Part shown: piece by piece, positions 1-11,396 of the stretch
Layout: every line of letters starts with the position of its first letter
Position numbering within the stretch: the stretch's first letter is position 1
Origin: Corynebacterium gerontici
GTDB lineage: Bacteria; Actinomycetota; Actinomycetes; Mycobacteriales; Mycobacteriaceae
Assembly: GCF_003813985.1 (NCBI RefSeq)
Contig: NZ_CP033897.1
Coordinates: 1 to 64,000, forward strand
DNA: 64,000 nucleotides
Direction: 5' to 3'
Made by a program: the position numbers and the translations under genes
The notes under the pieces: model-generated
Told to the model about the DNA's origin: nothing
Database searches by the model: none
What the model saw: only the letters and a program-made list of their open reading frames with translations

Positions 1-1521
1 GTGTCGGAAGGCCCAGGAGCACTCGGCGATACTTGGACCGAGGTTGTTACAGAACTCACCGCTCTTTCAGCCGACCCCACCAGCGACATTCCTCCGATTT
101 CACATCGCCAATTTGCCACGCTGAACTTGATCCGCCCCGTGGCGATGCTTGAGGGAATCGCGGTGCTCTCTGTGCCACACGAAAGTGCCAAACGTGCAGT
201 CGAACAGGAGCTTGGTCCGCACATCACCCAGGTGTTAAGCACAAAGATGGGGCGCTCCTTCAGCATTGCCGTCACTGTGGATAGCACTGCTGTTCAACAG
301 CCTCCCGTTACCGAAGCGCCTGCGCCTACCCCTGCTCCGCCTGCAGCTCCGACGCCGAATGTTCAACCAGCTCCGAGCTACGTTGAACCCCCAGTGAGCC
401 AAGAGCCGAAGGGGTGGTTTACTACCCACGTTGATGAGCACGAACATCTGCGTAAACGGGAAAAGCCGGCGCACGATCCCAACGACTTCGCGCTGCTCAA
501 CCCCAACTACACCTTCGACAACTACGTTGTTTCTGATTCAAACCGCCTTGCATTCTCGGCGGCGAATGCCGTGGCGGAACAGCCTGCTCAGAGCTACAAT
601 CCTCTTTTTATCTGGGGTGGCTCGGGTCTTGGGAAAACCCACCTCATGCACGCAATTGGTAACTATGCGCTGCTGCTTAATCAGAACCTGAAAATCAAGT
701 ACGTCTCCAGCGAAGAGTTCACCAACGATTACATCAACTCCGTGCGCGACGACCGCCAGGAATCCTTCAAACGGCGTTATCGCTCGGTAGACATCCTCAT
801 GCTGGACGATATCCAGTTCCTGCAGGGTAAAGAGGGAACCCAGGAAGAGTTCTTCCACACCTTTAATGCGCTCGAACAGGCCTCCAAACAAATCGTTCTC
901 TCTTCCGACAGGCCGCCAAAACAGCTCACTACCTTGGAAGATCGCCTGCGCACCCGCTTCCAAGCTGGGCTCATCGTGGACGTCTATCCACCGGATCTCG
1001 AAACCCGCATCGCGATCCTGGAGAAGAAAGCTGTGGCGAGCAATGTCACCATGAAACGTGACGTTCTAGAGCTCATTGCAAGCCGATTCAATACCTCGAT
1101 CCGCGAGCTCGAAGGCGCATTCGTGCGCATCAACGCCTATTCCTCGATCAACAACGAGCCGATCACCATGGGTACCGTTGAGCACGCGCTTCGCAGCATC
1201 ATGCCTGAGCAGGAATCTGTGGAGGTCACGGCCGACAGCATCATCGCCGAGACCTCAAAGATGTTCAATATTCCTGAACGTGACATCCGCGGATCACGCA
1301 AGACGCGCGCGGTTGCGCACACGCGCCAGTTGGCCATGTATCTTTGCCGCGAGCTTACCGACCTCTCCCTTCCCAAGATTGGCGAGCAGTTTGGGGGCAA
1401 GGACCACACCACGGTGCTCTACGCGGTGGATAAGATCCGCAAGGAAATCACCCAAAAGCGCGATACCTACGATGAGATCCAGAAACTCACTGCCCGCATC
1501 AAAGGCAATGGACACGGATAG
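1..1521 (+). CDS. dnaA: Chromosomal replication initiator DnaA
   Basis: DnaA binds DnaA boxes at oriC, oligomerises with ATP and melts the origin. The 506-residue protein has an N-terminal interaction domain (about 1-95) and a Pro/Ala-rich linker (about 100-150). The AAA+ core has a Walker A GSGLGKT near residue 207 and a Walker B ILMLDDIQF near 265. The C-terminal DNA-binding domain carries the signature GGKDHTTV near 465. The window starts exactly at the GTG start codon, so the promoter lies outside. It is followed by a hairpin and the DnaA-box-rich oriC, the usual dnaA-oriC-dnaN order. Length and motifs are normal for actinobacterial DnaA. Confidence 0.99.
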   Translation: MSEGPGALGDTWTEVVTELTALSADPTSDIPPISHRQFATLNLIRPVAMLEGIAVLSVPHESAKRAVEQELGPHITQVLSTKMGRSFSIAVTVDSTAVQQPPVTEAPAPTPAPPAAPTPNVQPAPSYVEPPVSQEPKGWFTTHVDEHEHLRKREKPAHDPNDFALLNPNYTFDNYVVSDSNRLAFSAANAVAEQPAQSYNPLFIWGGSGLGKTHLMHAIGNYALLLNQNLKIKYVSSEEFTNDYINSVRDDRQESFKRRYRSVDILMLDDIQFLQGKEGTQEEFFHTFNALEQASKQIVLSSDRPPKQLTTLEDRLRTRFQAGLIVDVYPPDLETRIAILEKKAVASNVTMKRDVLELIASRFNTSIRELEGAFVRINAYSSINNEPITMGTVEHALRSIMPEQESVEVTADSIIAETSKMFNIPERDIRGSRKTRAVAHTRQLAMYLCRELTDLSLPKIGEQFGGKDHTTVLYAVDKIRKEITQKRDTYDEIQKLTARIKGNGHG

Positions 1522-2100
1522 AGCACAGGCGAGAAACAGCCCCACCTTTGCGTGGGGCTGTTGGCGTTTATCCACAAAACCCCACAACAACAGTGTTTTC
1601 AACAGTTTCCACAGAGTTATCCACAACCGTGTAATTACAACCTTGTAATTTGGTGATTGTGCTAACAAAATTCCACAATTACCCGCCTGTGCATAACTAA
1701 GGATTCACTGTGCACAACAAGGCCATGACCTGGGGAGAATTTGTGGAAGAATCGGCACTCCAAAAAGTTATCCACAGGCGGGCGAAGTTGTCCACAGAAC
1801 CTCCACAGCAATGCCCACAACCCGAAAATTCGTCTTGAGCATGTGAAATTACATGTTTTCCACACATTGCACAGGACTTACTGTTATTACCAACTCTTTT
1901 CTAAGTAATTACATAAGTAGAAAGAGGGGCTGGGGACAATCTTGACTTCGCTGCGAGCCGAGAGGCGGCAGCAGGTGATTTTTGTAATCACAAAAGTTTT
2001 GCTTGGCAGCAAGTGCAGGTACGTTAGGTCTTGTCATTTTCGTGGAGCGTTTCGCACCCGCGAATTACAAAATCTGTTCAAGGAGCCGTGGGGAATAAGC
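1522..2100. other. oriC: Chromosomal origin oriC
   Basis: The dnaA-dnaN intergenic region holds three perfect DnaA boxes TTATCCACA on the + strand (1568-1576, 1617-1625, 1768-1776). It also holds TTGTCCACA at 1788-1796, TTTTCCACA at 1856-1864 and an inverted TTATGCACA at 1688-1696. AT-rich tracts (about 1626-1680 and 1845-1920) are candidates for the unwinding element. Position between dnaA and dnaN agrees with mapped origins in Corynebacterium and Mycobacterium. The last part (about 1920-2100) is the dnaN leader, with an inverted repeat GTGAT/ATCAC near 1976-1992. Confidence 0.95.
1537..1565 (+). terminator. Terminator after dnaA
   Basis: A GC-rich hairpin with 8-bp arms (CAGCCCCA at 1537-1544 and TGGGGCTG at 1553-1560) begins 16 bases after the dnaA stop. 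The T-rich tail is short, so termination may be partial. Confidence 0.7.
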
Positions 2101-3285
2101 ATGGATGCACAACAGGTGTCATTCCGGGTTGGCAAAGATGAACTTGCTGGAGCAGTGAGCTGGGTGGCTCGTAACCTTCCAAGCAAGCCAACGCAACCGA
2201 TGTTGCGCGCCATGCTGATTAACGCAACCGATGACGGCTTGGAACTCGCAGGTTACGACTATGAAGTTTCCACTAAAGTTCATGCTCAAGCCGATATTGA
2301 GCACAGCGGAACCGTCGCAGTAGCGGGTCGCTTGCTCGCAGAAATTGTCGCGAGCCTGCCCAATAAGACCATTGAGATGAAGTCCGAGGGAAACACGTTG
2401 GAAGTTACGTGCGGCACCTCCCGATTCGAGCTTCCGCTGATTTCCTTGGACGAATACCCACCGATGCCAAAGTTGCCCGAGGTTACCGGCGAATTCAGCC
2501 CCGAGCTTTTCGAACGCGCCATTTCCCAGGTGTCCTCCGCAGCAGGTTCCGATGACACCCTGCCCATGCTGACCGGCATTCATATGGAAATCGACGGTGA
2601 AAATGTCACCCTCACCGCAACAGACCGTTTCCGCCTGGCGCAGCGCCGACTCCGCTGGTTGCCGCAGGTTGAAAATGCGAAGGCGAAGCTTCTGATTCCA
2701 GCGAAAAACCTCAGCGATCATGCTCACACCCTCACTGTTTCCGGTGATGAGCAGGTGGAAATTGCCGTCGGCACCGGCGAGCAGATCGGTGCCGAGGGTC
2801 TGTTTGGCCTGCATTACGGGAATCGCCAGACCACCATGCGCATGTTGGACGCCGATTTTCCCAATGTCGCACCGCTGCTACCAAAGGCGCACACCGGATT
2901 GGCTCGGGTGAATATCAACCAGCTCGTTGCTGCTATTAAGCGCGTGACCTTGGTTGATCGCGGTGCTCAGCTTCGTTTGCAATTTGGCCAGGGTCAATTG
3001 ATCTTGTCTGCTGGCGCTTCCGATGCCGGCCACGCGGAAGAGGCGATTGCTTGTGATTATGAGGGCGAAGATGACTTCATCATCGCGTTTAACGCCCGTT
3101 ATCTGCAGACAGGCCTGAATTCCCTGGGCAGCGAAAACGTAGTGTTCGGTTTCAATGAACCTTCGCGCCCCGCAATCCTGGTGCCCGAGCCAGAGCAGAT
3201 GCCGCAGCGCGGTGAAGACGGTGCGTTCCCCACCCCCGCCGCCGACTACACCTACCTGCTCATGCCAGTGCGCTTGCCGGGCTAA
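2101..3285 (+). CDS. dnaN: DNA polymerase III beta sliding clamp
   Basis: DnaN forms the ring-shaped dimeric clamp that tethers the replicative polymerase to DNA. The reading frame is open from 1942, but the clamp homology begins at the ATG at 2101 ([15 protein letters not shown]), giving 394 residues, a normal family length. A GGGGA stretch lies about 8 bases before this ATG. The three repeated clamp folds span the protein, and it ends [10 protein letters not shown], the usual C-terminal strand. It lies downstream of oriC and 14 bases before recF, the conserved order. Confidence 0.98.
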   Translation: MDAQQVSFRVGKDELAGAVSWVARNLPSKPTQPMLRAMLINATDDGLELAGYDYEVSTKVHAQADIEHSGTVAVAGRLLAEIVASLPNKTIEMKSEGNTLEVTCGTSRFELPLISLDEYPPMPKLPEVTGEFSPELFERAISQVSSAAGSDDTLPMLTGIHMEIDGENVTLTATDRFRLAQRRLRWLPQVENAKAKLLIPAKNLSDHAHTLTVSGDEQVEIAVGTGEQIGAEGLFGLHYGNRQTTMRMLDADFPNVAPLLPKAHTGLARVNINQLVAAIKRVTLVDRGAQLRLQFGQGQLILSAGASDAGHAEEAIACDYEGEDDFIIAFNARYLQTGLNSLGSENVVFGFNEPSRPAILVPEPEQMPQRGEDGAFPTPAADYTYLLMPVRLPG

Positions 3286-3299
3286 GTCGCTTCAACAAC

Positions 3300-4461
3300 G
3301 TGTATTTACGACACCTCGAATTGCAGAACTTCCGCTCTTGGAAGGATTGTCGCATCGACCTCAAGCCGGGAGTGCACCTCTTTGTTGGCCGCAACGGCTT
3401 TGGCAAAACCAATATCGTCGAAGCCATCGGGTACGTCTCGCACCTGGGCTCCCACAGAGTCTCGGGTGATGGGCCGTTAGTTCGCCAGGGTCAAGAGCAG
3501 GCGCGAATCTCTGCCACTGCGGTGAATCAAGGTCGTGAACTCACCGCGCACTTATTGCTTAAACGTCGCGGAGCGAACTTGGGGCAGATCAATCGAACCC
3601 GCCTCAAATCGCCACGGGAACTGCTCGGAGTGGTGCAAAGCGTGCTGTTTTCTCCGGAGGATCTGGCTCTGGTTCGAGGCGAACCGGAAGAGCGCCGCAG
3701 ATACCTGGATCATGTCATTGCCTCTCAGCGTCCGCGTCTGGCCGGGATCAAGGCCGACTACAACCATGTGCTGCGCCAAAGAAACTCCTTGCTCAAAAGT
3801 GCAAATGTGGCTCTGCGCAGGGGCTATGGGGGCAGTGGTGAGTCGGCGTTGCTCACGCTGGATACCTGGGATGCACAACTTGCAGCGCTCGGTGGGCATC
3901 TGATGCAGGCGCGAATTGAGCTGATTGGGCAGCTTCAGCCACTGGTGCACGAGGCCTATGCGCGTATCGCTCCCGAATCGCGTCCCGCTAGCATCAGCTA
4001 TAAGCCGTCGGTATCCCTTGTCGGGGTCGATGAAACGAGCCCGGAGATCCTTGAAGCGCTCATGCTGGCTGAATTGGGCGTCAAGCGGGATAAAGAGATT
4101 GATCGAGGCATGTCACTGGTGGGGCCTCATCGCGATGACCTCGATGTGTTGCTCGGCGATTATCCCGCCAAAGGCTTTGCCAGCCACGGTGAAACCTGGT
4201 CGATGGCGTTGGCGTTGCGCCTGGCGGAATTTGAGGTGCTGCGATCCATGGGAACGGATCCGGTACTGATACTGGACGACGTATTCGCGGAGCTCGACGC
4301 CAAGCGGCGCCAGCGGCTCGTGGAGGTCACCCAGGAAGCAGAGCAGGTCCTGATCACCGCGGCAGTAGGTGATGATCTGCCCGATGGGCTGCAAAGCACC
4401 GAGGTACACCGGCACCAGGTGAGCATGGAAGATACGGAAGAAGGAAGGATCTCGTTGCTCG

Positions 4462-4469
<8 letters not shown>
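3300..4469 (+). CDS. recF: DNA repair and replication protein RecF
   Basis: RecF is an SMC-like ATPase that helps load RecA at gaps and stalled forks. The N-terminus [14 protein letters not shown] is the family signature, followed by a Walker [11 protein letters not shown] near residue 30. The C-terminal ABC part has a Walker B-like [12 protein letters not shown] near residue 325. The start is GTG at 3300, 14 bases after dnaN, without a clear ribosome binding site, suggesting translation coupled to dnaN. The end overlaps dciA by 8 bases. At 389 residues the length is normal. Confidence 0.97.
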
Positions 4470-7228
<2,759 letters not shown>

Positions 7229-7243
7229 GCTTTTCGACGAAAC

Positions 7244-7271
7244 AAAGGCCCGGAAAACTTTCCGGGCCTTT
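7244..7271. terminator. Bidirectional terminator after gyrB
   Basis: An almost perfect hairpin (AAAGGCCCGGA and TCCGGGCCTTT) lies between gyrB and the convergent gene at 7280. It is flanked by A and T runs, so it can act in both directions. Confidence 0.9.
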
Positions 7272-7279
7272 GTGCTGCG

Positions 7280-7720
7280 CTAGTGTTCTTCGACGTGGCT
7301 TTCGAGCAGATTGCCTAAGCCTTGGAGTTCTGGGCCCAAGATCTTTTCTGCCTTGCCTCGCAGCGATTTGTAGGCCTTATCCAAGCCAGGGACGTCAATG
7401 TTCTTGGCGTTTCGGTCTGCTACCTCGAGTAGAGAATTGGTGACATCGCTTTTGTGTGCACTGAGGTAGTCACCGAATGATTCGCCGAGATTTGCTTTGT
7501 ACTGGAGCCAATGGGGTTCGAGGGCGTCGACAAGCTCTGGCAGGAGAGCGTTAGAGCCTTTTTCTACGATGCCGGGCTTGGCCTTTTTCGCGGCGGACAC
7601 CGCGCCTTTGAGTGCGATACCGGTGATGCCCGACTGGCGGGAGATTGCCTCGTTGATGAAGGTGGCGAGGTCGGATGCCACGGCTTCGCGCTTGTTCAAA
7701 AGATCGGTGAATTCAGACAT
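7280..7720 (-). CDS. Hypothetical protein, DUF6918-like
   Basis: This 146-residue, soluble, mostly helical protein begins MSEFTDLLNKREAVASDL. It has no signal peptide, membrane segment or recognisable catalytic motif. From memory it resembles the DUF6918 family found next to gyrB in corynebacteria; its function is unknown. It is convergent with gyrB across a shared terminator. No Shine-Dalgarno sequence precedes the ATG. A -10-like TACGCT lies six bases upstream on the coding strand, so the mRNA may be leaderless (inference). Confidence 0.75.
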   Translation of the reverse strand: MSEFTDLLNKREAVASDLATFINEAISRQSGITGIALKGAVSAAKKAKPGIVEKGSNALLPELVDALEPHWLQYKANLGESFGDYLSAHKSDVTNSLLEVADRNAKNIDVPGLDKAYKSLRGKAEKILGPELQGLGNLLESHVEEH

Positions 7721-7971
7721 GGCACAAGCGTAGTGGCATGGGGCAGAAAAGGTGAAGCGGCCTCCGTATGGGTTCGAAGGCCGCGAGAGGCGTTGTCATT
7801 CTTCCTCCACAGTGACGTCGAGGGATCGCGCCACCGTAATCACAACAGTCACAGATGTTATCAGTAGTCACTACAGCCACACAAAAAGGGGTGTAGCTGC
7901 CGGAGGTTTGCGATTTTCGGGCGGTGGGAAGCATAGTGGTATGCAACACAATCAAAGAAGAAGAGGACTCA

Positions 7972-8850
7972 ATGCACAACTACGCCACCGCCCTAGTGAA
8001 CAAGGCCAGCCACTTAGTGCCCAACCCCTACCGACACCGGATTCGTGGTCACCGCGTGCTCATCACCGGAGCGGGATCGGGAATCGGCCGGCTCATGGCT
8101 CTGGAATGCGCCGATCGTGGCGCTTCTGAGGTAGTGGTGTGGGATCTTTCCGAATCGAGTGCTCAAGCCGTGGTGGAAGAACTCAAGGCAGCAGGCGCGC
8201 GAGCCAGCTACTACGTGGTGGATGTGACAGATCAAGAAGCTGTGGAGGCGGCGGCCGATGAGACAGGAGAAATTGACATCCTCATCAACAACGCCGGGAT
8301 CGTCTCTGGCGAAGATTTCCTGGATAACCCCCAAGAAAACGTCGACCGCACCTTCGCGGTCAATGTACGGTCTCTCTATCTGACCACCCGCGCGTTCTTG
8401 CCCGGAATGATCAAGCGGCGCCGTGGCACGGTGGTCACCATCGCGTCTGCCGCAGGACTCACCGGCGTGGCAAAGCAGACCGACTATTCTCCCTCCAAGT
8501 TTGCTGCCGTTGGCTTCGCGGAATCACTGCGAGTGGAAATGAAAGAACGGGGACACCGCGTGAACTCGTTGGTGGTCTGCCCCTTCTACATCAACACGGG
8601 CATGTTTGAGGGAGCAAAGTCCAAGGCCCCCTGGTTGCTGCCCGTGCTGGAGCAAGAGCAGGTAGCCGTCCACGTCATCGACGCGATTGAAGCAGGGCGC
8701 CATCAATTGGTGCTGCCCTGGACCGCCCGAGTCGCCTACGTGGGGCGCCTGCTCCCAGTGCGCGCTTATGACGCCATTGCCAAATTGATTGGCACTTCGA
8801 GCTCCATGGATGAATTCGTAGGACGCAAGAATCCTGCGCCGAAGAGCTAG
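7972..8850 (+). CDS. SDR family NAD(P)-dependent oxidoreductase
   Basis: This is a 292-residue classical short-chain dehydrogenase/reductase. The cofactor-binding TGAGSGIG lies near residue 27. NNAG follows, then the catalytic Ser in IASAAG and the YxxxK motif YSPSK. An N-terminal extension and a hydrophobic C-terminal tail resemble the SDRs that act on lipid or retinoid-like substrates; the substrate cannot be told from sequence. The start chosen is the ATG at 7972, preceded by an AAGAAGAAGAGG purine tract; the frame is open from 7924. It stands alone, convergent with the toxin-antitoxin-like pair at 8973-9460. Confidence 0.9.
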   Translation: MHNYATALVNKASHLVPNPYRHRIRGHRVLITGAGSGIGRLMALECADRGASEVVVWDLSESSAQAVVEELKAAGARASYYVVDVTDQEAVEAAADETGEIDILINNAGIVSGEDFLDNPQENVDRTFAVNVRSLYLTTRAFLPGMIKRRRGTVVTIASAAGLTGVAKQTDYSPSKFAAVGFAESLRVEMKERGHRVNSLVVCPFYINTGMFEGAKSKAPWLLPVLEQEQVAVHVIDAIEAGRHQLVLPWTARVAYVGRLLPVRAYDAIAKLIGTSSSMDEFVGRKNPAPKS

Positions 8851-8864
8851 CTGGATGAGGTACT

Positions 8865-8957
8865 GAAATCTACTGGAAACACTGCGTTTCCAGTAGATTT
8901 CTAGTTTGACCTGGTGTTTTTCCAGCTACTAGAAACGTACTGGAAAATTTTCCAGTA
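8865..8957. repeat. Cluster of TACTGGAAA inverted repeats
   Basis: Between two convergent genes lie a perfect inverted repeat with 16-base arms (8865-8880 and 8886-8901, loop ACTGC) and a perfect 20-bp palindrome at 8938-8957. A related half-site TTTTCCAGCTACTAGAAA lies between them (8917-8934). All share TACTGGAAA or its complement. The first hairpin could terminate transcription, but no T run follows it on either strand. The tandem symmetric sites look more like protein binding sites. Confidence 0.75.
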
Positions 8958-8972
8958 GAGTTTGCTCGTCAG

Positions 8973-9248
8973 CTACTGAAGCTGGAGATCCATAAACACG
9001 CGAGCCAGCACCTCAGCAAAGACGTCATTTTCCGCTCCTAAGGGAGCAATATTCAACGTCAGTTCCCGCAGCGATGCCGCTGCTCGTTGAATATCAGCGT
9101 GAACTGAAACCCCATGAATTTGTCCAGCGCTCGCGGCGGCAAGTGCCACGATGCCGGCATAGTTTCGAACGGGTTGTTCTAGCTGGTCGGCGATGATGAG
9201 CACCTGCTCCGGGGTGAGACCGCGCACAACGAACCCAGAGGCACTCAT
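8973..9248 (-). CDS. Doc/Fic-like protein with degenerate Fic motif
   Basis: This 91-residue protein aligns by eye with the Doc (death-on-curing) toxin fold. It starts LTPEQVLIIADQLEQP and continues with AAASLRELTLNIAPLGAENDVFAEVLARVFMDLQL, which lines up with the Doc region that normally reads ...HxFxxGNKR...FL.LNG. The catalytic Fic residues are missing: residues 67-76 read IAPLGAENDV instead of HPFxDGNKRx. It therefore cannot be a standard Fic AMP- or phosphotransferase. The ATG overlaps the upstream antitoxin-like gene by 4 bases. It may be an inactivated toxin or a repurposed binding protein. Confidence 0.65.
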   Translation of the reverse strand: MSASGFVVRGLTPEQVLIIADQLEQPVRNYAGIVALAAASAGQIHGVSVHADIQRAAASLRELTLNIAPLGAENDVFAEVLARVFMDLQLQ

Positions 9249-9460
9249 GGTCTACGCACACTACGAAGGCGGCTGCGCATGGCACGCACTTCGGGGATGT
9301 GGATGGCGGCAAGTTCGGCCACGTGGGCGTCGAAAAGCTGCCTCGAAGCCTGAGCCAAAATTGCGCGCTTCGCTGCCTCTTGTTTGCTGGTGCCTTGAGT
9401 TTGGGCGAGGAGTGTGAGGGCGCGGTCTTCGTCCTCGCTGAGTCTGAGCGTCATGGCCAT
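9245..9460 (-). CDS. Ribbon-helix-helix antitoxin-like protein
   Basis: This 71-residue protein has the ribbon-helix-helix pattern MAMTLRLSEDEDRALTLLAQTQGTSKQEAAKRAIL, a beta strand followed by two helices that bind DNA as a dimer. The Arg-rich tail (RSRLRSVRRP) could contact its partner or DNA. It precedes and overlaps the Doc-like gene by 4 bases, the usual antitoxin-toxin order. Such antitoxins generally autorepress through palindromes near their promoter. A copy of the repeated 11-mer lies inside (9328-9338). Confidence 0.75.
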   Translation of the reverse strand: MAMTLRLSEDEDRALTLLAQTQGTSKQEAAKRAILAQASRQLFDAHVAELAAIHIPEVRAMRSRLRSVRRP

Positions 9461-9486
9461 GAATTATTGGTAGCACGGGAGGGCAT

Positions 9487-9572
9487 GCGCATGAAGCCGG
9501 GTTGCTTAAGTGGCTCAAATGAAGTTGGCAACTTGGCTCAAGTGGAGTGGCAAAGTGGCTCAGCGGAAAATG
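9487..9572. repeat. Direct repeat, copy 1 (downstream of Abi gene)
   Basis: It begins GCGCATGAAGCCGGG and ends GTGGCTCAGCGGAAAATG, matching 10508-10561 except for an internal insertion of about 32 bases (near 9514-9545) that itself repeats GGCTCAA. The serial GTGGCTCA units resemble the subterminal repeats of IS21-type elements (weak inference). No transposase is present. Confidence 0.85.
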
Positions 9573-9656
9573 ACGCAGTAAAAGATGGCGCAGCGGAACG
9601 CGGTGAAAGGACTCGCTGGAGTCGCACGGGTGTGGCCCGGAGCCTAGGTATTTACC

Positions 9657-10370
9657 TTAATGCTTTCGGGGATCTTCTCGAGCGATCTGGCGGACTTGGC
9701 TTCCAACAAGAGCCCACTGCGGATAACTATTATCAATAGCTTTGAGCACTGAAAGCGTGTCATTCAGGCGGCCACGGAAGTTGGTGCCTAAAAGATTTTC
9801 TTGGTGCGAAACCCGGTTGCGTAGTCGGGTGAGTCGTTCAACCCTTCTCCCCAAATCCACGCGCGATTCATCGTGGTGATCGATATTCGGAAACGCGTTG
9901 TGTAGGCAGTCCGCCCAAAGAACTTTGGCTTTTGGGCGGAGATCCGGAAGTGCCTCCCCAAGCAAATTCGACCAATTTCCTAAAGTGAGTTGCGCTACAA
10001 CATCATCATGGGTCAGTGGGTGATTCTTGCGGGGGTGAAGACGATGCCTTCGTCGTGATTCCTTCATAGCATGCCGTCGAGCTTGCATCATTGGACGCTT
10101 CAACATTGAGTACAAAAGATCCGCTGATTGGTGTTCGAGGCACCAATTCCTGCTCCCGGTTATCGTTTCGTTCCAATCTTGAAGTGCCAGATTCATGGCA
10201 TTGCGCATGAGTACCTCGAAATAGGACAAATGGGAATGCAGGGCTCCAGCCATCCGGGTATTCCATCGATACAGGTCCACCGCTTTTTCCAAATCTTCAC
10301 CAGCCGCCAAATAGTAAGTCTCGAATCGAGCAGCCCCGAGCATCGTTTCCAACCTGCTTTTGGATTCCAT
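9657..10370 (-). CDS. Abi-like (HEPN) protein
   Basis: This 237-residue protein is similar to the Abi_2/AbiD-AbiF group of abortive phage infection proteins. The N-terminal region (LYRWNTRMAGALHSHLSYFEVLMRNAMN) is the typical first helical block. The C-terminal block LRNRVSHQEN carries the HEPN motif RxxxxH at Arg184-His189, which in this superfamily forms an RNase active site. It stands alone, between two copies of a direct repeat (9487 and 10508), which suggests arrival as a cassette. The role in phage defence is inferred from the family. Confidence 0.8.
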   Translation of the reverse strand: MESKSRLETMLGAARFETYYLAAGEDLEKAVDLYRWNTRMAGALHSHLSYFEVLMRNAMNLALQDWNETITGSRNWCLEHQSADLLYSMLKRPMMQARRHAMKESRRRHRLHPRKNHPLTHDDVVAQLTLGNWSNLLGEALPDLRPKAKVLWADCLHNAFPNIDHHDESRVDLGRRVERLTRLRNRVSHQENLLGTNFRGRLNDTLSVLKAIDNSYPQWALVGSQVRQIAREDPRKH

Positions 10371-10507
10371 CGATATCTGTTACCCTTTTTCCAGTGAGCG
10401 TCGATGTAGGTCGGCGCACCTTACCCCACGACCCCGCGCCTAGTGCCCGGGGTCGTTGTAATTAGATCCCCTAAGCGCAAAATTTACCTGCCAAACGGTT
10501 ATTTCGC

Positions 10508-10561
10508 GCGCATGAAGCCGGGTGGCTTAAGTGGAGTGGCAAAGTGGCTCAGCGGAAAATG
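10508..10561. repeat. Direct repeat, copy 2 (upstream of Abi gene)
   Basis: This 54-base copy is in the same orientation as 9487-9572, sharing GCGCATGAAGCCGGG at one end and GAGTGGCAAAGTGGCTCAGC near the other. The two copies bracket the Abi-like gene about 1 kb apart. A separate hairpin (ACGACCCC and GGGGTCGT, about 10428-10456) lies between this copy and the Abi start. Confidence 0.85.
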
Positions 10562-10567
10562 GCAAAA

Positions 10568-10596
10568 GCTCCCCGCAGCACTGTGACTGGGGGAGC
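10568..10596 (-). terminator. Terminator of the 10605-11396 gene
   Basis: On the minus strand a hairpin with arms GCTCCCC and GGGGAGC begins 8 bases after the stop and is followed by TTTT. Confidence 0.8.
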
Positions 10597-10604
10597 GGTT
10601 CGAG

Positions 10605-11396
10605 TTAGGAAAGTCCGAACTTGAGGCGCTTGAGTTCGGCAAGCTCGTCGAGGATCTTGAGCTGCTTCATCTTCAGCGCGATCAGCTCGTCGATCGAGTC
10701 GGCGTCGGACGCCTGGGCGTCGTTGAGCTCGAATTGTTCAATCTGCGTTTCAACGTTCGGGTCGAAATCGAAGCCACAGATCCGGCCAGGCGGGACATCT
10801 ACCCAAAAGAAGGCCTTCTTGGATTCCATAAAGAGGGGATCATCAGGGGTGAGTTCCTCGGTGTGGAAGTACTTGCGAGTAGAGCCCGCCACCGGCTCCC
10901 AGTCCGTGATGCGGCGAATGTTGTCTGCCTTGACCAGGCCCACGGTGGATGGCAGCAGGTAGGCCTCAGCGTCCACGGCGAAGTCTGCGTTTTCGTCGCT
11001 GATTGGCCAAACACCTTCGAAGGTGCCGTAGAGCATGTCTTGGCTGAGGTTGGCCAGATTGTCGTAGTCGTAGCCGGAGTGGGTGCGCAGTTCGTGGCCA
11101 TCTTCTTCGGAGTAGACGGGATTTTCTTGGCTTTCGCGCAGGCTTACGCGAAAGACGGGGTTTTCCACACCGTATTCGGCGTAGTCAGCAATGTAGGTGG
11201 TGTTGGCTGCCAGTTGCTCGATCTCGCGCTGGTCGATCCTCGGGGCCTCGCCCTCCACCGATACATCGTGCAGAGCACGGACCGCCAGCAATTGGCGCAT
11301 ACGGCCAATGTTGACGGAAGGCTTGCGCCCTTCTGGATCCGTAAGCAAATCGGCCAAGTGGAGGGCTGCTTTGGAAAGAGTCAATGAATGCCCCAT
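10605..11396 (-). CDS. Hypothetical protein, 263 residues
   Basis: I do not recognise a family. The protein is acidic and soluble with no signal peptide or membrane segment. It begins MGHSLTLSKAALHLADLLTD, and its last 45 residues (IDELIALKMKQLKILDELAELKRL) form a likely coiled coil or helical hairpin. The ATG at 11396 is supported by AAGGAGCG four bases upstream. It is divergent from gyrA across a 413-base gap with two 13-bp direct repeats, and it has its own terminator. It may be a lineage-restricted gene. Confidence 0.7.
   Translation of the reverse strand: MGHSLTLSKAALHLADLLTDPEGRKPSVNIGRMRQLLAVRALHDVSVEGEAPRIDQREIEQLAANTTYIADYAEYGVENPVFRVSLRESQENPVYSEEDGHELRTHSGYDYDNLANLSQDMLYGTFEGVWPISDENADFAVDAEAYLLPSTVGLVKADNIRRITDWEPVAGSTRKYFHTEELTPDDPLFMESKKAFFWVDVPPGRICGFDFDPNVETQIEQFELNDAQASDADSIDELIALKMKQLKILDELAELKRLKFGLS

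Noticed and set aside
1976..1992. GlxR (CRP-type) site upstream of dnaN
   Set aside because: The GTGAT/ATCAC inverted repeat has the wrong spacing for TGTGA-N6-TCACA.
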